NCBI GenBank assembly: GCA_964623885.1 | Contig: CAZUVM010000216.1 | Coordinates: forward strand, 1-13,753 | DNA length: 13,753 nt | Direction: 5' to 3' | Source: CAZUVM01 sp964623885 | Lineage (GTDB): Bacteria; Verrucomicrobiota; Verrucomicrobiia; Limisphaerales; UBA8199 | In this document: positions 7,467 through 13,753 of the stretch, piece by piece | Layout: each line of letters starts with the position of its first letter | How positions within the stretch are numbered: position 1 is the first letter of the stretch | Position numbers and translations under genes: made by a program | The notes under the pieces: generated by a model | Databases searched by the model: none | What the model was told of the DNA's origin: nothing | The model's input: the letters and a program-made list of their open reading frames with translations, nothing else

Positions 7467-8567
7467 TCAAAACGTGCCGGCCGATGCGTGATTGTCGCGG
7501 AACGCCCGGGTGGCCGGTCCAAGCTCTTGCAGGCTTCCGTTGCCGTCAACTCCGTTGGAGGTCCACGCCAGGACGCCCTGCCAACCGTTGAGATACGCGT
7601 CTTCGTAATCCTGCACCAAGCTACGCCCGGCCGTTCCTTTCGCTGGGTATTCGCCGATCACGGCTGGTTTGCCACCGTCCAAACCATAGGCCTGCGGCGA
7701 CTTGGTAAAGGGGTTGCCGTAAATTCGAGTCACCCAGTCATAGTGATGCGGGGAGTAGAAATCCAAACGCGCCAGGGAACTTCCGCCGGCTTTGGCCTGC
7801 AGGACGGCGTCGCTGAACACATCCATCCGGCGGCTGGATTGGTACTTGGGGCCCATCGCAAGTCCTACCGTCACCAGGATCCGGCTGTCGTTGTGAATCG
7901 CAACCGCGGCTTTGGCCACATACATCTGTATCCAGTCCCAGGAAATCTTCCCGCAACTGGCGTTCTCATAAATCCAATCCGGCTCGTTGCACAAATCGAT
8001 GCTCCACAGCCAGGGATTGTCCTTGTAACGAGCGACGAACGGGACCACGTAATGGCTGACCAGAGCATCGATATTGCCGCCATTCGTCAGCATTTTTCGC
8101 CACCGCGCGTGGTTGGCGTGGTGTTCTGAAAAATGGTCAAACGAAAGCAGAGTGGCCATGATATAGACCTGGTGTTTGCCGGCGCTCTCCATAAGGCTGT
8201 CGATATCGCTCCAAAAAGCCGGCGTGCATCCCGTTACGACTCCGTTAGTATCAATGTTGATTCCGACGTCGCCGCTGCAGGAGAGCCAGACACGAGTCGC
8301 ATTGATGCCGTTCTCATGTAGTTTCTCGAAGTGCTTGTCCCACCACCCGGCCTCGTAACGGCCGCCGAAGTCGTTCCAAGCATGCCAGGGCGTGTTGGCG
8401 CCATTCAGCCAGATGTGCTTGCCACCGGCGCGAAACTCCGTGCCTGAAACGGTGATGCGCTCCCCGACTGATGCCGTGGCCAAGATAGAGCCAACAATGA
8501 TGAAAAGACCGACCGGCGCCAACGTGCACAATATTCTTCTGCGGACAATTTTTCCATGTAATATCAT
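7467..8567 (-). CDS. Secreted GH5-like glycoside hydrolase (cellulase/mannanase-type, clan GH-A)
   Basis: A 366-residue predicted exported polysaccharide hydrolase. The basic N-terminus and hydrophobic segment (about 11-33, ending near ATASVG) form a signal peptide or anchor. The rest looks like one (beta/alpha)8 catalytic domain of normal size, opening with the GKHIWLNGANTPWHAW motif common in GH5 mannanases. Clan GH-A landmarks are present: R92 (NATRVWL), acid/base E195 in DLCNEPDW, HH at 274-275 (YSPHHYDWV), and nucleophile E306 in PAVIGEYP. WTSNG near 335-339 supplies the expected aromatic residue after strand 8. Exact substrate (beta-mannan, cellulose or another glucan) cannot be read, and another GH-A family is possible. 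It is downstream of the radical SAM gene on the same strand with a 133-nt gap that holds nothing I recognise; it is convergent with the tRNA. No Shine-Dalgarno site is evident. Confidence 0.85.
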   Translation of the reverse strand: MILHGKIVRRRILCTLAPVGLFIIVGSILATASVGERITVSGTEFRAGGKHIWLNGANTPWHAWNDFGGRYEAGWWDKHFEKLHENGINATRVWLSCSGDVGINIDTNGVVTGCTPAFWSDIDSLMESAGKHQVYIMATLLSFDHFSEHHANHARWRKMLTNGGNIDALVSHYVVPFVARYKDNPWLWSIDLCNEPDWIYENASCGKISWDWIQMYVAKAAVAIHNDSRILVTVGLAMGPKYQSSRRMDVFSDAVLQAKAGGSSLARLDFYSPHHYDWVTRIYGNPFTKSPQAYGLDGGKPAVIGEYPAKGTAGRSLVQDYEDAYLNGWQGVLAWTSNGVDGNGSLQELGPATRAFRDNHASAGTF

Positions 8568-8700
8568 TGACGGTGACAGCTTGCCCCAGCGGTCGCCAAA
8601 TCCAAGCCATCAAAACACTCGACACCAGGCGACTAACCAATGAGCCATGCTCCTGCGGCAGCGGCAAAAAGGACAAGAAGTGCAGCGGCAGGTGGTGGAT

Positions 8701-10143
8701 TTAAGGATTTACGGTCTGTTGCTGTAATTTCAGCGAGCCGGTCTGGCTTTGGGCAGGACTGTAGCCGATGTTGCCGAAATTTCGCAGTGCCAAATGATAG
8801 CCAAGGTTCCTTGGCAAATTCCACCACAACCCGGTGCGCGATCTCCACATGCGCTCAACTATCGACGCCAGGGAATAAAACTTTCGGGCCGCCCACTCGG
8901 TTCCCATGAGCAACTCGTGCGGACTCATATGTGCCGGCTGGAAGACCACATCTTTTTTGCCATTGTACTTCTCCCAATCGTAAGTCAGGATCCGCCCCTG
9001 ACGTTCGAGGCGATCAAAGAGCGGTGTGTTCGGAAAAGGGATAAGGACGCTCACAGTTGCCGAGTCGACGCCGATAGCTCTAAAGGTGTCGACCGTGCGT
9101 TCGAAGATGCCGCGGTCGTCGTGGTCGAACCCAAACACAGTGCCAACCTGGACGGCGATGCCGAAGTCGTGAAAACGGCGCAGCGTTTCGGCGTAAGTTT
9201 CGGTGCGGTTGTGGCGCTTATTTGCACCGTTGAGACTCTCCTGCGAAACACTCTCGAGTCCGAGGAACAGCGCTTTGCAGCCGCTTTGCGCGGCGAGGCG
9301 CAGGAGTTCTTCGTCATTGGCAATATCTGCGGTTGCCTGGCTCGTCCACCAGCGCTTGAGGGGCGTGAGTGCCTTAAAGAGCTCCCCAGCATAGTCACGG
9401 TTCGCCGCAATGTTGTCGTCCCAGAGGATGAGCGCCCGGCCGGGCATGCGCCGAATCTCCGTAATGAGTTGGGCGATCGGCCGGTAGCGCATGCGCCGCC
9501 GATACATGGCCGGAATCGTACAGTAATCGCACGCAAACGGGCAGCCGCGCGTGGCAATGGTGACTCCTTTGCCGTAAGCCCGGCCCTTAATCAGGTCCCA
9601 GCGCGGCGCGGGCATGTTCGCCAAATTAGGGAAGTCCTTGTTTTGGTAGTGTGTTTTGAGCGCGTCATTCTCGAAATCTTCCAGGAGCGAAGCCCATACG
9701 AGTTCAGCTTCGCCGACAACCACTGCGTCTGCATGCTGTAGGACTTCTTCCGGGAGCAGGGTCGCATGTGGTCCCCCGATAACGACCTTTTTACCTCGCG
9801 CGCGGAAAGCGGCAGCTAGCCTGTAAGCATGCGGTGCCGCCGGTGTGTTGGCAGTAATGCCGACGAGATCGCAGGGTAGATCGAACTGCACCTCCTGCAC
9901 GATCTCGTCAGTATGGGTAACCTTCCAGTGCGGCGGTGTGAGCGCCGCAATGAGCGGCATGGTGAGTTGCGGGAACCGTATCAGCCGACGGTAACGAACA
10001 AAGCGTGAGGTGCCGGATTCAGCAGTAATCAGTTCCACCCAGAACCGGTGTTCTGGAAGTTTCTGGCGTTGCGTGGAGAAAAACATCGGTACAAACGAAC
10101 TTGATCTCACCGAGTGAATACTCGGGATGATAAATAACCGCAG
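8701..10143 (-). CDS. B12-binding-type radical SAM protein (substrate unknown; start revised upstream)
   Basis: Predicted cytosolic radical SAM enzyme. Numbered from the GTG at 10110 (469 residues), the iron-sulfur motif C190-x3-C194-x2-C197 sits in ATRGCPFACDYC. Before it is a B12-binding-like Rossmann region (DLVGITANTPAAPHAY, KKVVIGGPHATLLPEEV, ADAVVVGEAE), the layout of BchE/HpnJ/HpnP-type enzymes. LILWDDNIAANR, FLGLESVSQESLNG and VGTVFGFDHDD are conserved barrel segments. I see no DxHxxG cobalamin-ligand motif, so B12 use is uncertain. The frame continues upstream of the GTG to a stop at 10234-10236, and the added residues LRLFIIPSIHS look like the missing first beta strand of the domain. 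A CTG codon at 10143 with GGAAA 6 nt upstream is the candidate start; GTG 10110 and ATG 10086 are alternatives. No pathway partner is adjacent. Confidence 0.88.
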   Translation of the reverse strand: MRLFIIPSIHSVRSSSFVPMFFSTQRQKLPEHRFWVELITAESGTSRFVRYRRLIRFPQLTMPLIAALTPPHWKVTHTDEIVQEVQFDLPCDLVGITANTPAAPHAYRLAAAFRARGKKVVIGGPHATLLPEEVLQHADAVVVGEAELVWASLLEDFENDALKTHYQNKDFPNLANMPAPRWDLIKGRAYGKGVTIATRGCPFACDYCTIPAMYRRRMRYRPIAQLITEIRRMPGRALILWDDNIAANRDYAGELFKALTPLKRWWTSQATADIANDEELLRLAAQSGCKALFLGLESVSQESLNGANKRHNRTETYAETLRRFHDFGIAVQVGTVFGFDHDDRGIFERTVDTFRAIGVDSATVSVLIPFPNTPLFDRLERQGRILTYDWEKYNGKKDVVFQPAHMSPHELLMGTEWAARKFYSLASIVERMWRSRTGLWWNLPRNLGYHLALRNFGNIGYSPAQSQTGSLKLQQQTVNP

Positions 10144-10254
10144 CTCGGTTTCCAGTGTTTTGGCCGATTCGCAAGGCCAGCTGAAAATCGTCAGAAAGTG
10201 TGGAGGGGAATAGTGCTCATTGCACGGAGTCCCTTACTGCTCATGCGGTGTAGA

Positions 10255-10271
10255 CGCGCCAGGCGGGCGCG
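10255..10271 (-). terminator. Weak candidate terminator hairpin after the LolA-like gene
   Basis: CGCGCC (10255-10260) and GGCGCG (10266-10271) form a 6-bp GC stem with a 5-nt loop, starting 5 nt after the LolA-like stop codon as read on the minus strand. No T-run follows, so termination is only a possibility. Confidence 0.25.
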
Positions 10272-10275
10272 GGTC

Positions 10276-11019
10276 TCAGGCCGAGGGTTTGGCGAATTTT
10301 GTGTCCTCGATTGTTACATTATGCTTTACCTCGAGAATTTTCATGTTGAACTCAAAGTTCTGCCCGCCGGCGGAGACTTTCATTTTCAGCTGCGTCGGGT
10401 ATTTGATGCCGTCGAATGCTTTGTAATCCTGGGCCAACAAACTAAGGACGATCTGCCCCTGGGCTCCCTCGAATTGGGAGTCCTGCCGCACGACCAACCC
10501 CGTTTTAGTGCTCAGGTAGAAACGCTCCTTGCTTGAAGCAGAGGGTTTGGATTCCAGGACATATACTTCTTCTTCACCTGCTTTTTCCGTGCCTTTGTAA
10601 GCCAGGTCCGGGTAAATGGATTTTAATTTCAGCTCCCGGTGAAACTCCGCATCGCGCTTCGTTTTGGCCAATTCGTCGCCAGTCTTTTCCCGCAGGGGTT
10701 CCCACGGGGATTGCGCCCACCCAACCGAACCGTCAAACCCTTCGTTGATGGTTCCGGAGTTGCTCAGCTCGATTTGCGTCCGCTGTTTGTTGGGCGCTTT
10801 GGCGAAGATCTCACCGTCGCTGGCACCGATGGTCTCGGATTCCATTTTGAACTTAAGCACCCTGGAGTTGACTTTCTCAAGCGCGGCCTTTCCCCCCATC
10901 GCCTCGATGTGTTTGGCCAAAATCGAATCAACACTGGGGCCGTCGGCCGCCCTGGCGGCATGCGTCCTGATTAACGCCGAAATAATTAGAACAGCTACGA
11001 ACAAGTTTTTTACTTTCAT
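10276..11019 (-). CDS. Secreted LolA-like / outer-membrane lipoprotein-sorting-type protein
   Basis: A 247-residue predicted periplasmic protein. The ATG at 11019 gives MKVKNLFVAVLIISALIRTH and then AARA-A, a clean signal peptide; an upstream in-frame ATG at 11058 would add 13 residues before it and is not preferred. The mature protein opens with SVDSILAKHIEAMGGKAALE, a start common to secreted proteins with a LolA/LolB-like half-barrel. Family-typical segments follow: GEIFAKAPNKQRTQIEL, INEGFDGSVGWAQSP, KRDAEFHRELKLKSIYPDL, and a late FDGIKYPTQLKMKV strand. This family is abundant in Acidobacteria and Verrucomicrobia. A lipid- or lipoprotein-handling role is inferred from the fold only. The leader is AT-rich with no Shine-Dalgarno site. 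Confidence 0.85.
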   Translation of the reverse strand: MKVKNLFVAVLIISALIRTHAARAADGPSVDSILAKHIEAMGGKAALEKVNSRVLKFKMESETIGASDGEIFAKAPNKQRTQIELSNSGTINEGFDGSVGWAQSPWEPLREKTGDELAKTKRDAEFHRELKLKSIYPDLAYKGTEKAGEEEVYVLESKPSASSKERFYLSTKTGLVVRQDSQFEGAQGQIVLSLLAQDYKAFDGIKYPTQLKMKVSAGGQNFEFNMKILEVKHNVTIEDTKFAKPSA

Positions 11020-11427
11020 ATTTAATAATTTTGCTGCAGCAGCTTCGCTAAACGGCACCGCAACTGCGACCTCTTTTACACCGTCTCCGCCACACCGCCC
11101 ACTACAAAATGTGCCTTGGCCTGTAACTCGATGAAAGGGAACAGAAGACCCCGGACTGCCGACGACACGATGAATACCTCATATTCCACTCATCGATGGA
11201 ACCAATACGGGTGGTTCTGCGTCATACCTGCACATGCGCGGCTTTTTCTCGCTCGTTGTTGCCGCTCCTTCGCTGGGGCTGGCCCTGGCTGGGGCGCCCG
11301 CTGAATTACCATCCACTCTTGTTAAGCATATCACTTGATTTCGCTGCCCTATGACGAACTCGAGTGTCGCTGATACGCCCGGCCCGGACGTCCTGCTATG
11401 GCTCATGCCTCGCGCTTCATTTTTGGG
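11020..11427. other. Divergent intergenic region containing a gene remnant
   Basis: About 400 nt between the divergent LolA-like and alpha/beta-hydrolase genes. It must hold promoters for both, but I cannot pick convincing -35/-10 pairs. The only recognisable content is the signal-peptide fragment at 11234-11338. AGACCCCGG, at about 11146, also occurs just upstream of the serine hydrolase start (12575-12583), so the duplicated block may extend further left, with decay. Confidence 0.5.
11234..11338 (+). pseudogene. Truncated signal-peptide remnant similar to the downstream serine hydrolase
   Basis: A 34-codon ORF reading MRGFFSLVVAAPSLGLALAG, then APAELPSTLVKHIT and a stop. Bases 11249-11319 match 12628-12698, the signal-peptide region of the serine hydrolase gene, at 59 of 71 positions with no gap, including an identical block coding for Ala-Glu-Leu-Pro just after the signal. 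Similarity stops after the Ser/Pro-Thr codons and the frame ends nine codons later. It is most simply the 5' stub of a second copy of that gene family whose body was lost or replaced. It could instead be a short secreted peptide, but no Shine-Dalgarno site supports that. Confidence 0.6.
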
Positions 11428-12270
11428 ATGAAAAAGCTCGCTGCCATTTTTTCTTTGGTTGCGGTATCGGCGAGCTATATCGGAGAGCCCACAATTATGC
11501 CAGACGTGGCTTATCGCGCGGGAATGTCCCGTCCTATTCTCGATTTTTACGCGCCAGCCACGAAAGGTTTCGCGACCGTCGTCCATGTTTATGACAGCGG
11601 CTGGCGCTCCGGCAGTGGCAGGAGTTCGATGAGTGTGGCGGAGCATTGGATGCATGATGGGATTGGCTGCGTGCTGGTCACCCACAGGCTGGCGCCGGCC
11701 CACACGATTCGCGAACAAGCTAGCGACGTTGCCGCCGCCTTTGCCTGGGCCAAAAACCATGTGGCGGAATACGGAGGTGACCCGAAGAAAATCTTTCTCG
11801 TGGGACACGGGGCCGGCGGGCAGCTTGCCCTGCTCGTAGCGGCCGAACCGAGCTTTCTTGCGGCCGAGCATCTCTCGCCTGCCGATATTGCGGGTGTCAT
11901 TGGTCTCAGTGCAATCGTAGATCTCGTGCCGCGTACCGATGGCCGCGGGTACGGCAATTCGATGTCCGGTCCCGCCGGAAGAGGCGTATTCCCTTCGGAC
12001 CCTAAGGAGATTCCGAAGCTCAGTCCGTTGCATCAGCTCAAACAAAAGCTGCCGCGCACGCTGTTGCTGGTGGGCAGCGACGATTTTCCCATGCTCGCAG
12101 CGGACATGCGCAACTTTGCAGAAAAAGCCAGGTCCTTCGGAACAGATATTTCTACCGACGTCGTTGCGGAAAAGGACCATCTGGGCATGATTCAAGGGAT
12201 GAGGAAGGAAAACGATCCGGTGTTCGTTCGTGTGCTGGCCTTCGTGCGGCCGGACTCACCAAAATCTTAA
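11428..12270 (+). CDS. Exported alpha/beta-hydrolase-fold protein lacking the catalytic Ser (probable pseudoenzyme)
   Basis: A 280-residue protein of the esterase/lipase (BD-FAE, HSL-like) group. The ATG at 11428 starts a short signal-like segment, MKKLAAIFSLVAVSASYIG; an in-frame ATG at 11398 is the alternative. Fold landmarks are clear: VVHVYDSGWRSGS (51-63) at the oxyanion loop, CVLVTHRLAP (81-90), YGGDPKKIFLVGHGAGGQLA (115-134) at the nucleophile elbow, LLLVGSDDFPML (212-223) around the acid, and KDHLGMIQG (249-257) at the His. However, the HGGGW oxyanion motif reads YDSGW, and the elbow GHSAGG reads GHGAGG, with G128 (codon GGG, 11809-11811) where Ser is expected. Acid (D218 or D219) and H251 remain. 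The frame is intact, so it looks like a maintained protein without ordinary Ser-hydrolase chemistry. It lies between the signal-peptide remnant and the serine hydrolase. Confidence 0.85.
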   Translation: MKKLAAIFSLVAVSASYIGEPTIMPDVAYRAGMSRPILDFYAPATKGFATVVHVYDSGWRSGSGRSSMSVAEHWMHDGIGCVLVTHRLAPAHTIREQASDVAAAFAWAKNHVAEYGGDPKKIFLVGHGAGGQLALLVAAEPSFLAAEHLSPADIAGVIGLSAIVDLVPRTDGRGYGNSMSGPAGRGVFPSDPKEIPKLSPLHQLKQKLPRTLLLVGSDDFPMLAADMRNFAEKARSFGTDISTDVVAEKDHLGMIQGMRKENDPVFVRVLAFVRPDSPKS

Positions 12271-12314
12271 CCGCTAATAAAGGCCTACATGTCACTGAAG
12301 TAGTTGCTACGTTG

Positions 12315-12561
12315 AAGGAAGAAGGATGAAGAATTTAACCACGGATGCTACTATCGTGTGGAGATACCATCTGGTCCATGCGTGCAGATCCGCCGTAATT
12401 CAGGCAAATTCATCCGCTGGCGAGGCAATCCTTCGAATCGTTGGCATCCGGATTACGGGCTGCTAGTATTTGTTCATGGCACGGCACCAGAATCCGTCGC
12501 TCAGCACTTGCGGCGCGTGGCTGGTTTGTGTTTTCTAGACCAGAAAGAAACGATGTGCTAA
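12315..12561 (+). CDS. Unrecognised small ORF in a 315-nt intergenic stretch
   Basis: An open frame with no ATG until its end. The nearest usable start is the GTG at 12358, giving 67 residues (MEIPSGPCVQIRRNSGKFIR and on to DQKETMC); the open frame extends left to about 12315. It contains WRGNPSNRWHPDYGLLVFVH and a possible short helix (SVAQHLRRVAGL). I do not recognise the family. Third-position GC appears lower than in its neighbours, and no Shine-Dalgarno site is seen. It could be the 3' remnant of a larger gene, a real small protein or chance. Apart from it, 12271-12585 holds only the Shine-Dalgarno site of the next gene. Confidence 0.3.
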
Positions 12562-12570
12562 CCAGTGGAT

Positions 12571-12576
12571 GGAGAG
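12571..12576 (+). promoter_or_regulatory. Shine-Dalgarno site of the serine hydrolase gene
   Basis: GGAGAG ends 9 nt before the ATG at 12586. It is the best ribosome-binding site in the window and supports that start over the in-frame GTG at 12565. Confidence 0.65.
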
Positions 12577-12585
12577 ACCCCGGCG

Positions 12586-13753
12586 ATGACGCTTCACTTT
12601 ACAATCGAACGCCACTGTCCCCGGGTCTCGCTCCTTGTTGGCGCTCTTTCGCTGGGCCTGGCCCTCGGGGGAGCGGCCGCTGAATTACCACCGACTCCGG
12701 CCGGCAAGGTCCTGGCCGGTTATCTCGAAGCTCTGAATTCGGGCAACAAGGACAAGCTCGAAACTTTCATCAGGGCGCATCGGCCGGACCGGCCTGACGC
12801 TCTCGAGCGCATGGTCGACCTGCGGTGGAATACCGGCGGATTCGATGTTTATTCGATCGAATCCTCGCAGGCGCGGAACATTCAAGCTGTGTTGCATGAA
12901 CGCGAAGGCAATGGGACCTATAACCGCATGTCGGTGACCGTGAGCGATGGGGAGCCGGCGGTGATCACTAAAATTACTCTGAACGTGATTGCCCCACCCG
13001 CGGGGGCACCCGTTCCCGAGCGACTCACCCAAGAGGCGGCGGTCGTGGCGTGGAAAGCTGAAATCGATAAAGCCGCTGCCGCCGGGAAGTTCTCCGGCGT
13101 GTGGTTGTGGGCCGAAAACGGGAAGGTGATCACGTCGGGCGCCAGGGGCAAGGCGGATTGCGAGAGGGGAATCGACAACACGCTCAACACGCGGTTCCGC
13201 ATCGGTTCGATGAACAAAATGTTCACGGCGGTCGCGACGCTTCAGTTGGTCGAACGTGGCAAACTGTCGCTGGACGATACGCTCGGCAAGATTTTGCCCG
13301 ATTATCCGAACACCAACGTGGCGTCCAAGGTAAAGGTCAGGCACCTCTTGTCGCACACGGGCGGCACGGGTGACATTTTCGGTCCGGACTTCGAGGCGCA
13401 TCGGCTCGAATTGAGGACACTCCAAGATTACGTGAAGCTGTACGGCGCGCGCGACCTGCAGTTTGAGCCCGGCACCAAGTGGGAATACTCCAACTACGGA
13501 TTCCTGCTGCTCGGTGTGCTGATCGAGAAGGTCTCGGGGAAGTCGTACTACGACTTCGTCGCCGAGAATGTTTACAAAGTCGCCGGCATGACCAACTCGG
13601 GGTCCGAGCCGGAGAGCGTGGAGGTGCCCAACCGAAGCAAAGGCTACATGAGGGATCAGTTTGAAATTGTTTCCAATGAACCGACGCTGCCATGGCGAGG
13701 AACCTCGGCGGGCGGCGGTTACACTACGGCGGCCGACCTGATGAAGTTTGCCG
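12586..13753 (+). CDS. Secreted beta-lactamase-family serine hydrolase (class C/PBP-like), 3'-truncated by window edge
   Basis: The frame is open from ATG 12586 to the right edge (389 codons visible). Residues about 12-32 form a signal peptide ending ALGGAAA, before ELPPTPAG. Residues about 38-135 are a small extra domain (GYLEALNSGNKDKLETFI, then beta-rich text to TKITLNVIA), like the NTF2/SnoaL-type domains often fused ahead of such hydrolases; that identity is tentative. The serine hydrolase domain starts near 150. It has the SxxK motif at S208-M-N-K211 (RIGSMNKMF), then LSLDDTLGKILPDY, VRHLLSHTGGTGD, the YxN motif at Y301-S-N303 (WEYSNYGFLLLG), and GTSAGGGYTTAADLMKFA at the edge. The KTG/HxG motif lies beyond the window. 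Members are esterases, D-aminopeptidases or beta-lactamase-like enzymes, so no resistance role should be assumed. Its 5' end has a decayed copy about 1.4 kb upstream. Confidence 0.92.
   Translation, partial: MTLHFTIERHCPRVSLLVGALSLGLALGGAAAELPPTPAGKVLAGYLEALNSGNKDKLETFIRAHRPDRPDALERMVDLRWNTGGFDVYSIESSQARNIQAVLHEREGNGTYNRMSVTVSDGEPAVITKITLNVIAPPAGAPVPERLTQEAAVVAWKAEIDKAAAAGKFSGVWLWAENGKVITSGARGKADCERGIDNTLNTRFRIGSMNKMFTAVATLQLVERGKLSLDDTLGKILPDYPNTNVASKVKVRHLLSHTGGTGDIFGPDFEAHRLELRTLQDYVKLYGARDLQFEPGTKWEYSNYGFLLLGVLIEKVSGKSYYDFVAENVYKVAGMTNSGSEPESVEVPNRSKGYMRDQFEIVSNEPTLPWRGTSAGGGYTTAADLMKFA

Noticed and set aside
8633..8700. Hydrophobic Pro/Ala-rich minus-strand peptide just after the radical SAM stop
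   Set aside because: It is in the frame of a shadow ORF, with no start of its own; it looks like chance in GC-rich DNA.
8749..9741. 330-residue plus-strand ORF
   Set aside because: It is antisense to the radical SAM gene, which has the CxxxCxxC motif; the plus frame shows no domain.
11179..12195. 338-residue minus-strand ORF
   Set aside because: It is antisense to the alpha/beta-hydrolase gene and the signal-peptide remnant, with no motif of its own.
12685..13425. 246-residue minus-strand ORF
   Set aside because: It is the shadow of the serine hydrolase, whose plus-strand frame runs off the window and carries SxxK and YxN motifs and a signal peptide. The minus frame has no recognisable domain.
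12586..13753. Calling the serine hydrolase a resistance beta-lactamase
   Set aside because: SxxK and YxN are shared by many esterases and peptidases; the third motif is outside the window and the extra domain is atypical for class C enzymes.

Overview
The window looks like chromosomal DNA from a Gram-negative heterotroph. Evidence for an outer membrane is an RND efflux pump, a lipoprotein with a lipobox, a LolA-like secreted protein and several exported enzymes. GC is moderately high, Shine-Dalgarno sites are mostly weak or absent, and genes are separated by large palindromic repeats. With the glycoside hydrolase and the secreted hydrolases, this style fits a soil-type Verrucomicrobiota-like genome. 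That assignment is inference only, because there is no rRNA or other marker.

Left part, plus strand: the 3' part of an APC amino-acid permease (open at the left edge); a small ERCC4-type nuclease with C-terminal helix-hairpin-helix motifs; a two-gene efflux operon (periplasmic adaptor, then RND pump, with a promoter-like site ahead of it and no outer-membrane factor gene in view); a small Pro-rich, Tyr/Trp/Val-rich lipoprotein; and tRNA-Gly(GCC) with encoded CCA. A different large inverted repeat sits at or just after the stop codons of the permease, the nuclease and the RND pump.

Middle part, minus strand: three genes in the same direction. In order of transcription they are a secreted LolA-like protein, a B12-binding-type radical SAM protein whose real start is probably upstream of the obvious GTG, and a secreted GH5-like glycoside hydrolase. 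The gaps of 133-165 nt mean they need not be one transcript.

Right part, plus strand: a truncated signal-peptide fragment, an exported alpha/beta-hydrolase-fold protein whose catalytic Ser and HGG oxyanion motif are both replaced (a probable pseudoenzyme), an unrecognised small ORF, and a secreted beta-lactamase-family serine hydrolase that runs off the right edge. The truncated fragment is about 83% identical over 71 nt to the start of the serine hydrolase gene. This suggests a duplication that was later eroded.

No CRISPR array, insertion sequence, phage gene or clear defence system is visible. The most interesting items are the pseudoenzyme, the duplicated secretion-signal fragment, the set of 3'-end inverted repeats and the mis-started radical SAM protein.
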